A program made the translations under genes and the position numbers. A DNA stretch of 64,000 nucleotides from Cryptobacteroides sp934698975 (GTDB lineage: Bacteria; Bacteroidota; Bacteroidia; Bacteroidales; UBA932). Below the pieces are notes generated by a model. That model saw only the letters and a list, made by a program, of their open reading frames with translations. It had not been told where the DNA came from and ran no database searches. The stretch is from assembly GCA_934698975.1 (NCBI GenBank), contig CAKUVR010000001.1, positions 1 through 64,000 of the forward strand. Direction: 5' to 3'. This document shows positions 1 to 8,045 of the stretch, piece by piece. Each line of letters begins with the position of its first letter. Position 1 is the stretch's first letter.

Positions 1-869
1 ACATAGCCCTTGAAACCGTCCTCGGCGGAAGACAGATTGTACTTCACACTACCCTCTCCCGGGCCTACCGGGAACACTCCAATCCTTGAATCCTGCACAC
101 GAGCCGGCATCTGCTTCTCCGGGAGAAGCATGAATGAGACCGTGTAGGCCATCGAGCCTGAACCGACCTTGCCTTTAAGCATGAGGAATGTCTTTGTGAA
201 GTCCACATTTGAGTGCACTTTCACAGAGGCGTTGTCGCTGAAAGCCTTAAGTTCACCGAACCAGGTTGATTTCTCATCAGCGGCCTTAGTGAGGGAAAAG
301 TTCTTACCCTTAGGAGCCACCGAATTGATGAGCGGTGTCACATCGAAGATCACCTCCGAGCTGTCCTTGCTGGTTGCCTGCACGGCTATCCTTCTCAACA
401 CCTTAGGAATATAGTTGCGTTCAAGTGCGGTCCGCATCCCGGGATCGGAACTTGTGGCGTTGGTCCCGGGGACCGTCAGCACCACAAGGCTGTCCTTCAA
501 GTCAATCTGGAAATATGTCGGCTTGGCGTACTTGTAGCCCACATTCAGGTAGGACGGATTGCTTGTCGCGGTGATCGTGCTGCCCACAAGCATCCTGCGA
601 CCCATCATATTCCTTGGAAAGCCCATGTAGATTTTATCCTTGGACGTGCGGTAGAGGTTGAAAGTCTTTCCGCAAGCAGAATCGGCGACTTCCTTCATCA
701 GTTTCTGGTAAGGGGTCTGCTTCTTCTTCGGCGCCGGCTTAGGTGCCGCCACAGCCTCGGTCTGGGCCTTCTTTTTCTTCTTTTTCTTAAACACGGACGC
801 TGCCGCGTCTGTGGACGGAACCAACAGCGCGGCGGCGACCAAAGCGAGGATAATGCTCCTTTTTGTCAT
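1..869 (-). CDS. Zinc-dependent metalloprotease, DUF5118/DUF5117 family (N-terminal part, runs off left edge)
   Basis: The frame opens with an ATG at 869 and stays open to the window edge, giving about 289 residues. A signal peptide (start MTKRSIILALVAAALLVP) is followed by a lysine-rich stretch of eight lysines and then by the block YRTSKDKIYMGFPRNMMGR and the words LVGSTITATSN and VGYKYAKPTYFQI. These match the N-terminal DUF5118/DUF5117 region of large secreted Bacteroidetes metalloproteases. The catalytic HExxH region would lie outside the window and is not seen. The gene begins 31 bases after the PKD-like gene ends and is the fifth gene of the minus-strand SusC/SusD operon. This gene combination is common in Bacteroidetes and suggests protein or peptide degradation; that role is inferred. 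The family call rests on recalled sequence patterns only. Confidence 0.75.
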   Translation of the reverse strand, partial: MTKRSIILALVAAALLVPSTDAAASVFKKKKKKKAQTEAVAAPKPAPKKKQTPYQKLMKEVADSACGKTFNLYRTSKDKIYMGFPRNMMGRRMLVGSTITATSNPSYLNVGYKYAKPTYFQIDLKDSLVVLTVPGTNATSSDPGMRTALERNYIPKVLRRIAVQATSKDSSEVIFDVTPLINSVAPKGKNFSLTKAADEKSTWFGELKAFSDNASVKVHSNVDFTKTFLMLKGKVGSGSMAYTVSFMLLPEKQMPARVQDSRIGVFPVGPGEGSVKYNLSSAEDGFKGY

Positions 870-900
870 GATCGTATCTTTATTGTTATTGATTATCAGT

Positions 901-2403
901 CTAGTTCACACGGTACTTGTAAAGAACCGAGACAGGATCCCAGAATATTCCTTCGTAGGATTTCACCAGAGAGTCATCCGAGAACCTGTAGACATACAGA
1001 CTGCCTTTCTTCTCTCCCGACCGGGACGGGTTGTAGGTCGCTATGTAGAGGAGATCCTCTCCGTTGTCTCCCTTATCCTTCCCCAGGAAGTTGGTGGCGA
1101 TGTCTCGGATCTGTTCTCCGGCAGGCAGCGTGATCGTCGGCTTGGAGACCGGAGCGCTGATCAGGGACCAACGGTAAACAGCGTTGTCGTAGACGTAGTA
1201 CACGTCCGCGGAATGCTTGGTGTTAAGGAACTTGCAGCCACTGTCCATCTTCAGGTCGTCAGTCGTGAACGTGACGGTGCTTCCCCAAGTCTTGATGGCT
1301 CCGGATCCTCCGATGCCGTCGGTGTTCTTGATGACATATTCCTTAGGATCCGTCTTGCTTCTGAACAAGACATAGAGGGAATTGGACTTCGCAGTACGCA
1401 GAGTTGCCATATTCACAACATCATAGCCGCTCAACGTGTAGTAGAGGGTCCCGGCGGAAGCCGTCCTTCTGACAGCGAGGCTGTCGGAGTTGCGGTAATA
1501 TGTCGAGCGGATGGTCGCATCGTTGGCGGTCTTGCGGGAGACCCCACCGAATATGCCGGTCATCGGCTTGATGTCGATCATGTCGGTGTAGTCCCCCATC
1601 ATCATATCGTAGCGATAGATGTGCGAGTTCCCGCCGAGGATGAACGCCGCGAATCCGGACGATGAGGCCAGCTCACCGCCGAACTCCTTGAACTGAAAAC
1701 CGGCCGAAGCCATGCTCGACTTCTTGAAGAGCTGGAATGTCTTGGCCTCCATATGCCACATGGTGCCGTTCTCATCGTTTGTGGCGATCAGAAGACCCGA
1801 ATAGTCCAGCTTCTTGACCGTGGCGTTTGACATGAACAGCCGGGATCCGTTCCTGAGGGTCTGTCCGGGATTGATGGACGAGAACACGTCAGGATAGACT
1901 TCCTGTTTCCCGGCCGCGGACTCCTCGGACGTCAGCGTCTTGATGAACGTCAGGTGGCCGTCTCCGGATTCACCGTTGCTCAGAATCGTGACTCCTTCAT
2001 CATAGCCTGAGTTAACGTTCAGTGTGAAGTACTTGTACTGGATGCTTTCTCCGTTGTCAGCCCTGAGCCTCAGGATAAAAGTGCCCAATTTCGTGAAGGT
2101 GTAGTCGATTGTCGGAGTCGTCGAGACCTTTTCAATCGTCCCGGTCTTGAAGATGTGGTCCGCAACCGTCTTGCCGTCAGCCGGCTGACCGTAGGACCAC
2201 TCGTAGGAGACCTCACGGTCACTCTTGACGGTGAGACCTTCGTATTTCAATTCAACTCCAAGGTCGGCGTTGATGGTGTCCGAAGCCGTCTTGAATTCAA
2301 TCGGCGCAAGGTCTATCGTGTCACCCTCGTCAATCTTCCAGCAGGAGGACAGCGCCACACAGAGCAGCGCCGCTGCTGACAATAATTGGAATATTCTTTT
2401 CAT
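901..2403 (-). CDS. PKD-like family surface lipoprotein
   Basis: This 500-residue protein starts with a lipoprotein signal (MKRIFQLLSAAALLCVALSSC, lipobox LSSC), so it should be an outer-membrane, probably surface, lipoprotein. Residues of about 35-130 look like a PKD/Ig-type module (VELKYEGLTVKSDREVSYEW, then FTKLGTFILRLRADNG). The rest is beta-rich and resembles a propeller (IATNDENGTMWHME, LLYIATYNPSRSG). Family members usually sit beside SusC, SusD and a DUF4843 lipoprotein, exactly as here. The likely job is ligand binding for the adjoining SusCD importer. No catalytic motif is visible. The gene follows the DUF4843 gene by 15 bases, which indicates cotranscription. Confidence 0.75.
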   Translation of the reverse strand: MKRIFQLLSAAALLCVALSSCWKIDEGDTIDLAPIEFKTASDTINADLGVELKYEGLTVKSDREVSYEWSYGQPADGKTVADHIFKTGTIEKVSTTPTIDYTFTKLGTFILRLRADNGESIQYKYFTLNVNSGYDEGVTILSNGESGDGHLTFIKTLTSEESAAGKQEVYPDVFSSINPGQTLRNGSRLFMSNATVKKLDYSGLLIATNDENGTMWHMEAKTFQLFKKSSMASAGFQFKEFGGELASSSGFAAFILGGNSHIYRYDMMMGDYTDMIDIKPMTGIFGGVSRKTANDATIRSTYYRNSDSLAVRRTASAGTLYYTLSGYDVVNMATLRTAKSNSLYVLFRSKTDPKEYVIKNTDGIGGSGAIKTWGSTVTFTTDDLKMDSGCKFLNTKHSADVYYVYDNAVYRWSLISAPVSKPTITLPAGEQIRDIATNFLGKDKGDNGEDLLYIATYNPSRSGEKKGSLYVYRFSDDSLVKSYEGIFWDPVSVLYKYRVN

Positions 2404-2418
2404 CTCTTTATTCTCCGA

Positions 2419-3351
2419 TTAATTGAGGAAACCATATCTTCCGCTGCGAGGGTCACCCCAGCCGACGCGGTTGTTTATGTTGACTTTGTCGCTGCCCATC
2501 ACCTCGAAATGAGGATCGTCAGGATGCTCGGCATAGTACTTCTCATAGTACTCGTACAGAGGACAGAACACTGATCCGGCCCATGCCGACATGTAGGTCT
2601 GGCGCCAGAATTTCACCATTTTGTTATTGTCCGAACTTGGCTCCGCGTCAAGGTTCTCGCCGTAGTGGGCGACACAATATTCATAGAAGACAGGGTTGGT
2701 CTCAGCGGTCTTGTGGTAGAGGTCGAGGAGCATCCTGAACTTCGCCGGGTAGAAGTTGCCGAGATCGTAGTCCCAGCCCGGATCGGATTTGGCGTTCGGC
2801 CTCCACCAAGAAGGACATGCAGGGTCGCCGTCGTTGACATAGACTTGGAAATCCGGTGTCTTGATGCTTTGGGAGCTTGAGCTGTCAGCAGGGAGCGGCT
2901 CGAAATTCTCGAACGGAACAAGTCTGAGATGAACACGCACGTAAGCTCCTTCCTTCATCTCAGGCTGACGCTTCAGCTTCACAGAGACCTTAGTGGAAGT
3001 GGCTCCGGCAGGGAGCACACAGTCACCCACCTCGAAATCAACGCCTTCCCTTGCGGAGACAACCGGATAGGTGACGCCTCCGAACGCTATCGTGTCGCCC
3101 TCTTCGCTTGGAACACTCTCAAGCTTGAACCGCCGATCCTGACCGGACACCGTTCCCATGATGTACACAGGAGCCTCAACGTCAATCTCATCATCCGCCA
3201 AAAGAGCGAATGACTTGATCAGAACCTGCTGCCTGTCCTGAAAATATATGTGATCTTTCTGGTCGGTGTCGTACATTATCCACGTCCCGTTGCAGGATGT
3301 GAGAAAAAGCAGAACCGAGATGAACGAATATATCAATCTTTTCATATTCAT
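2419..3351 (-). CDS. DUF4843 domain lipoprotein
   Basis: This is a 310-residue lipoprotein with signal MKRLIYSFISVLLFLTSC. The block YDTDQKDHIYFQDRQ and the later FRMLLDLYHKTAETNPVFYEYC region are what I recall of DUF4843, a family found downstream of SusD in Bacteroidetes loci that also carry a PKD-like protein. Two in-frame ATGs lie two codons apart (3351 and 3345), and the SusD stop abuts the first of them, so translation is probably coupled. Function is unknown; a surface accessory role for the SusCD pair is the natural inference from context. Confidence 0.75.
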   Translation of the reverse strand: MNMKRLIYSFISVLLFLTSCNGTWIMYDTDQKDHIYFQDRQQVLIKSFALLADDEIDVEAPVYIMGTVSGQDRRFKLESVPSEEGDTIAFGGVTYPVVSAREGVDFEVGDCVLPAGATSTKVSVKLKRQPEMKEGAYVRVHLRLVPFENFEPLPADSSSSQSIKTPDFQVYVNDGDPACPSWWRPNAKSDPGWDYDLGNFYPAKFRMLLDLYHKTAETNPVFYEYCVAHYGENLDAEPSSDNNKMVKFWRQTYMSAWAGSVFCPLYEYYEKYYAEHPDDPHFEVMGSDKVNINNRVGWGDPRSGRYGFLN

Positions 3352-4776
3352 TTAATTGTTAATATTTTTCCTGGCCTCAAGTTCCTCGTCCGGGACAGGC
3401 AGAGTGTAGGTGGACGCAAGGTCGCCGTGAAGGGTCTTGCCAGACACGGTCGTTATGTCCTTCTTCTCCTTTTTCATGTCCACCCATGTGAGCCCCTCGC
3501 AGTAAAACTCTCTGTGACGTTCCTCGAAAAGCAGGTCACGGGTCAGAGCTGCGCCGGTCTCCTCAAGGGTCTCGCGGCCTCTGGATTTCAGGACCTTGTC
3601 GAAATATTCCACAGCCTTGGCCGGATCCTTTTCTATGTTGGCCTCTGCGACAATGTAGTACATCTCCGGAAGCCTGAGGATGTCATAGCCCAGGATGGAT
3701 TTCCCGCTGTAGGAATTGTCCCCGGAGATGAAGCAGTTGTTCACAAGCTTGCGGCACAATGATGATGAGACATCGAACCATGCCGACAACCTGTAGTCGG
3801 TCGCCGCACCGCTGTTCTTTTCGTAGACCGAGGAATAACCTGGTGCGATGACAAGTGAGGACGACGCTCCGGAGCCATTGATGTTCAGCTTCTTCATCAT
3901 CGCGCTCTCATCATTGATGTAAAGTCCGAAAATCGTCTCGTTCAAGTCCAAGGTGCCGTTGTCAGGTTGCACGAAGGCACTGACAGGACGGAAAGAGAAC
4001 TTGCCGCTTCCGATCACCTTCTCAGCATAGGCAGCCGCGTTGTCCATGTCATTCATGCTCCAATAGACCCTCGCGATCAAGGCCTGAGCTGCGTAAAGGT
4101 TGATGTGGGCTATTCTGGCATCCGTGAAAGCCAAAGCCGCATTGCCCCTTTCTGCCGGGACAAGAGTCTCATCCTCAGCGAGATATTCCTCTGCCCTCTT
4201 CAGGTCATCAAGAATATTCCAGCACACCTCATCATAAGAAAGAAGCGGAGAGATGTCGAATGAATATTTCGTCACGTATGGAATCGTGGTGCTCTTCTCA
4301 CTCTCGGAAGCCCAGTACGGAGGGCCGAACAGATTGAGAATCTCATAGTGAACGAAAGCCCTGAGAGCCAACGCCTCACCGAGATAGAGACGGGAGTGTC
4401 TGTAGGTGTCGGCATCGTCTTCGGCGTGTTCCACGATGTTGTTGATGTGGTTGATGGCCTCGTAGGCGTCCTTCCATATCTCCTTCTTTGTGGATGTCGA
4501 GCCGCTGGAAGTCATCTCACCCTCGGCCAGTTCAGCGTACTTGTAGTCCGTAGTGGTGAAGTTCTGGCTCATGACTTCAGGGAGCAGGATCAGATGCTGT
4601 CCGAAAAGATTGGTGCCGGTCAGCTCGCTATAGACACCGTAAAGCGCATCCTCATATTCCTCAGCCGTCTCGAACATATTGATTTTCTCGCCTTTAGGAT
4701 GCACGTCAAGAAATTTGTCGCACCCGGTCGCAAGAACCGCGGCCACTATAGTCGTGAATATTATCTTTCTTTTCAT
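3352..4776 (-). CDS. SusD/RagB-family nutrient-binding outer-membrane lipoprotein
   Basis: The 474-residue product has a lipoprotein signal (MKRKIIFTTIVAAVLATGC) followed by DKFLDVHPKG, the classic SusD start. The body has the helical TPR-like layout of the family (ALALRAFVHYEILNLFGPPY, then DILRLPEMYYIVAEANIEKD) and ends with FEERHREFYCEGLTWVDMKK. The start at 4776 is preferred over an ATG two codons upstream because a GGAGG ribosome-binding site lies seven bases before it. The protein should cap the SusC barrel and capture ligand at the cell surface. It lies between its SusC partner (15 bases away) and the DUF4843 gene. At under 480 residues it is at the small end of the family, similar to RagB-type peptide binders. 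Confidence 0.92.
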   Translation of the reverse strand: MKRKIIFTTIVAAVLATGCDKFLDVHPKGEKINMFETAEEYEDALYGVYSELTGTNLFGQHLILLPEVMSQNFTTTDYKYAELAEGEMTSSGSTSTKKEIWKDAYEAINHINNIVEHAEDDADTYRHSRLYLGEALALRAFVHYEILNLFGPPYWASESEKSTTIPYVTKYSFDISPLLSYDEVCWNILDDLKRAEEYLAEDETLVPAERGNAALAFTDARIAHINLYAAQALIARVYWSMNDMDNAAAYAEKVIGSGKFSFRPVSAFVQPDNGTLDLNETIFGLYINDESAMMKKLNINGSGASSSLVIAPGYSSVYEKNSGAATDYRLSAWFDVSSSLCRKLVNNCFISGDNSYSGKSILGYDILRLPEMYYIVAEANIEKDPAKAVEYFDKVLKSRGRETLEETGAALTRDLLFEERHREFYCEGLTWVDMKKEKKDITTVSGKTLHGDLASTYTLPVPDEELEARKNINN

Positions 4777-4791
4777 TGTCATTCCTCCTTT

Positions 4792-7700
4792 TTAGAATGT
4801 AGGGCGGAAAATCAGGTTGATTCCGCGGCAGTACGGGTAGCTGGTTCCCCTCTCGAACTTGACGGTCGAGATGTGGGCGATGTCAGAGAGTCCGATTCCT
4901 ACGGCCAGTTTGCGGAGCCCGAGCCTCGTGATCGCCTTAGGGGCGAAGTCGTACATAACCTGAATGCTGGAGATGTACAGCTCATTACGCTTCTCGACGA
5001 ACCTCTCCGAGTACATCGAGGTGCTTGTGGACGTACCGATTCCGAGGAAACGGGTATGGTCGCCCGGCTGCTTCCACCTGTCCGTGAACACACGGCGGTC
5101 AACGTTATATTCAGCGTCGATGTTCTCAACCTTGTTCTGGAGCGTGGAGTTGTAATAGTCAGCCCCGAAGGTGTAGGAAGTCGCGATGCTGACGGAGAAA
5201 CCCTTGTACCTGACGGTGTTCATCCACGAGCCTTGCAGGATCGGGTTGGTGTTGCCGACAGCAACCCTCTCATCCTTGTCGTAGTCGTAGGTATATTCAC
5301 CATTCTTCTTTATGAATATCTCCTTTCCGGTGGCAGGGTCGATTCCTGCGGAACGCATCGCGAATATGTCGTACTGCGAGCCGCCCTCCTGCAGGAGGAT
5401 GTTCGGCTTGGAACTGTCGTAAGGGTTGGTGATGTCGTCCTTGATGTCATTGGAGATCTTCTGGATCTTGTCCATCACGTGACCGCCGGTGAGGGTCATA
5501 CTCCAGAACAAGTCCTTGGTTCTGATGATCTGGCCGGAAACCGAGAGATCAAGACCCTTGTTGTTCATCTGGCCGAAGTTCACGTTCATCGAACTGGTTC
5601 CGACAGAAGGCGGGAGGGTAACAGGCATCAGCATATCGTAGGTCGTGTTCGAGTAGAAGTCGAATGACAGGTTGAACCTGTTGTCCAGGAAGGCTGCCGT
5701 GATTCCAAAGTTGTTGTTGAAGGTTCTCTGCCATTTGAGGTCAGGGTTGCCCATCTGCTTAGGCAGCGCGCCGATTCCCGAGACATACTGGTACTTGGAA
5801 TCGTACTGGTAGACGGTGCGGGCCTGATAGTAGTCAAAGGAGACACTGCCGGTGTAGCCCATTGAATACCTGAATGTCAACGTGTTGATCCAAGGCAGAT
5901 TATCCTTGACGAATTTCTCGTTGTGAAGATGCCAGCCGGCTCCGAACGCCCAGAACGGGGCGAAACTGTTGCGTGAGCCGAACTTTGAAGAGCCCGAGGC
6001 TCTGTAGGATCCGTCCACGAAGTACCTGTTCCAAAGACTGAAGTTCGCGTTCGCGAACACGCCGACTCCTGTGGAGACCTTGTCTGAGCCAGACGGATGG
6101 CCGGTAGGATAACTAAGCGCGAACGACAGGTCCGAGAGTTCATCCTTGATGAAACCCGTAGCGATGAACGAAGCGTTCTGCTTCCTGCTGTACTGAATAT
6201 TGCTGCCGGCGCTGATGCGGAACATGGAACCCTTAGTGTCCAAAGACTTGCCGTAATTGATGACGATCTTGCCATCTGTTGATAGACCGTTGCCGGTCGC
6301 GAGGCTGTAACGTCCCTTGTCCGCCAGCTTGCTGTTCTCGTACTTCGCCATGTCCGGAGACTCGTAGGTGTCAGCCTTGCTCCAGGACAGTCCAAGATTG
6401 GCCTGTCCTGTCACATAAAGATCCTTGGTGATGTTCCATCTTCCTGACAGCGAGTTGGTCCAAGACTGGGTCTGTGACTTGCTGAAGCTTGAGAGCGTGG
6501 CCTCGTAAAGAGGGTTGGATATTTTCGTTCCCGAGGTGCTGAACGGATTGAAAGTGTAGTACTTGTAATATTCTCCGTTCTCGTCCGTCATCGGAAGGTA
6601 AGGATTCATTCTGGAGTACTGAGAGTAACTTCCATAAGGGGAATCCACGCTGCGGTTCAGCGAGAAACTGTTCTTGTAGGAAAGGGTCAGTTTGTTGCGC
6701 AGATGGTAGTTCAGGCTGAAAGTCACACCGAGATTCCTTCTGTTGTCCCCTTTCATGACTCCGTAGGTGTCACCGAAATTGGCGTTCGCGCGATATTCAA
6801 GTTTCTCCCCTCTTGAACTCAAGGCGAGGGAATGGTTGTGGCTGAACGGCACTCGAAGCGGTGCGTGGAGCCAGTCCGGATTCACGCCCTTGCGCACAAG
6901 CTGAAGCTTGTAGTCGTAAGCCTCGTCCATCGAGCCGTCAGCGGCGTCATACTTGCCGGCAAGTCTCTCCACCTCAAGTTTCTCGGCCGGGCTGCAAAGA
7001 TTGAACGAACTCAGATCCGGCACGCTGAACTTAGGCACAAAGTTGTAGCTGAGTCTCAGCTTGCCTTCCTCGGAACGTTTCCTCTCGACAACAATCACAC
7101 CGTTGGCGCCCTTCTCCCCGTAAAGGATAGTCGCGGAAGCATCCTTGAGCACATCTATCCTCTCGATGTCGAACATGTCCAGGTCATAAAGTTCCTGGAT
7201 GCTTATCTCAACCCCGTCCAGCACGATGAGAGGGTTGTTGACGCCCTCCTCGCTTTCATTGGTGATGAGCGTGTTGGCTCCACGGATGAGGATCGAAGGC
7301 ACAGCGTTCGGGTTGGATCCGGCCACGTTGTTCTCCACCAGCACCATGCCCGGGGTCAGGGCGGCGAGGCTCTGCATCAGGTTGGTCGATGACACGGCCA
7401 CCAACTGGTCACCGCTGATCGTCGTGGCCGCACCTGTGAACGTCTCCTTTGTCTGGGTGTAGAAACCGTTGACAACCACAGCATCCAGACTTGATGTCTT
7501 GAGCTGGACGTTCAGCCTTGTCGAGGTGCTGACATTGTACTCCTTCGACTCTGTTCCGATGAATGAATATATCAGGATGTCCGATTTGCCCGGACTTCTC
7601 TGAAATGTCAGGGAATAATTTCCGTCCGCGTCGGCGGAGGTTCCGATCGATGTTCCCTTCACGAGCACGTTGGCTCCGGGAAGAGGCTCGTCATGGTCGT

Positions 7701-7881
7701 CTGTGATCCGTCCTTTGATTGTGATCCGAGGGTTGTTCTGGGTTCCGGAAGCGCTCCTGCCCTGAGTGTTCTGGGCAAAGGCTGTGTCCGAAAAGCCGGA
7801 GAACGACAAAAGAATGCATAAGGACAGAACCAATGACTTGACCCAAAGACCCCTTGTCTTCGATGATCTGTCTGATTCCAT
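4792..7881 (-). CDS. SusC/RagA-family TonB-linked outer-membrane transporter
   Basis: This 1029-residue protein has a signal peptide (WVKSLVLSLCILLSFSGFS), a carboxypeptidase-like CarboxypepD_reg module (ITIKGRITDDHDEPLPGANV), a TonB-box-like LDAVVVNGF, a plug (SILIRGANT, IERIDVLKDASATILYGEKG) and a long barrel ending in F. It should import the ligand captured by the neighbouring SusD in a TonB-dependent way. The frame is open to 7959, but the upstream ATG there lies in the promoter element at 7929-7959, so the start must be downstream. The candidates are 7887 and 7881; the latter begins MESDRSSKTRG. The gene heads a five-gene minus-strand operon. Confidence 0.93.
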   Translation of the reverse strand: MESDRSSKTRGLWVKSLVLSLCILLSFSGFSDTAFAQNTQGRSASGTQNNPRITIKGRITDDHDEPLPGANVLVKGTSIGTSADADGNYSLTFQRSPGKSDILIYSFIGTESKEYNVSTSTRLNVQLKTSSLDAVVVNGFYTQTKETFTGAATTISGDQLVAVSSTNLMQSLAALTPGMVLVENNVAGSNPNAVPSILIRGANTLITNESEEGVNNPLIVLDGVEISIQELYDLDMFDIERIDVLKDASATILYGEKGANGVIVVERKRSEEGKLRLSYNFVPKFSVPDLSSFNLCSPAEKLEVERLAGKYDAADGSMDEAYDYKLQLVRKGVNPDWLHAPLRVPFSHNHSLALSSRGEKLEYRANANFGDTYGVMKGDNRRNLGVTFSLNYHLRNKLTLSYKNSFSLNRSVDSPYGSYSQYSRMNPYLPMTDENGEYYKYYTFNPFSTSGTKISNPLYEATLSSFSKSQTQSWTNSLSGRWNITKDLYVTGQANLGLSWSKADTYESPDMAKYENSKLADKGRYSLATGNGLSTDGKIVINYGKSLDTKGSMFRISAGSNIQYSRKQNASFIATGFIKDELSDLSFALSYPTGHPSGSDKVSTGVGVFANANFSLWNRYFVDGSYRASGSSKFGSRNSFAPFWAFGAGWHLHNEKFVKDNLPWINTLTFRYSMGYTGSVSFDYYQARTVYQYDSKYQYVSGIGALPKQMGNPDLKWQRTFNNNFGITAAFLDNRFNLSFDFYSNTTYDMLMPVTLPPSVGTSSMNVNFGQMNNKGLDLSVSGQIIRTKDLFWSMTLTGGHVMDKIQKISNDIKDDITNPYDSSKPNILLQEGGSQYDIFAMRSAGIDPATGKEIFIKKNGEYTYDYDKDERVAVGNTNPILQGSWMNTVRYKGFSVSIATSYTFGADYYNSTLQNKVENIDAEYNVDRRVFTDRWKQPGDHTRFLGIGTSTSTSMYSERFVEKRNELYISSIQVMYDFAPKAITRLGLRKLAVGIGLSDIAHISTVKFERGTSYPYCRGINLIFRPTF

Positions 7882-7928
7882 AAGCATTGAGAATAATGAA
7901 TAAATATTTGTTAAACTTCGTTTCGGTG

Positions 7929-7959
7929 CAAAGTTATGCAAATAATTATGCAAATGCAA
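7929..7959 (-). promoter_or_regulatory. Bacteroidetes-type promoter for the first SusC operon
   Basis: On the minus strand the sequence reads ATTG (7959-7956), a 19-20 base spacer, then TAACTTTG (7936-7929), matching the Bacteroidetes -33/-7 consensus. The leader to the SusC start would be about 40 bases. No other consensus element was found upstream. Confidence 0.65.
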
Positions 7960-8045
7960 TCAGAAAGCATCACCATTTGTTGGGATTACAGAAAAATAAC
8001 TTCCTTGCGGCCTAACAATATATTGGTATCCGCACCGCTTCAAGC

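Noticed and set aside
4348..5667. Long plus-strand open frame of 439 codons opposite SusD and SusC
   Set aside because: It is antisense to two clear genes, has no family resemblance or signal peptide, and its residues mirror the GC-rich codons of the opposite strand.
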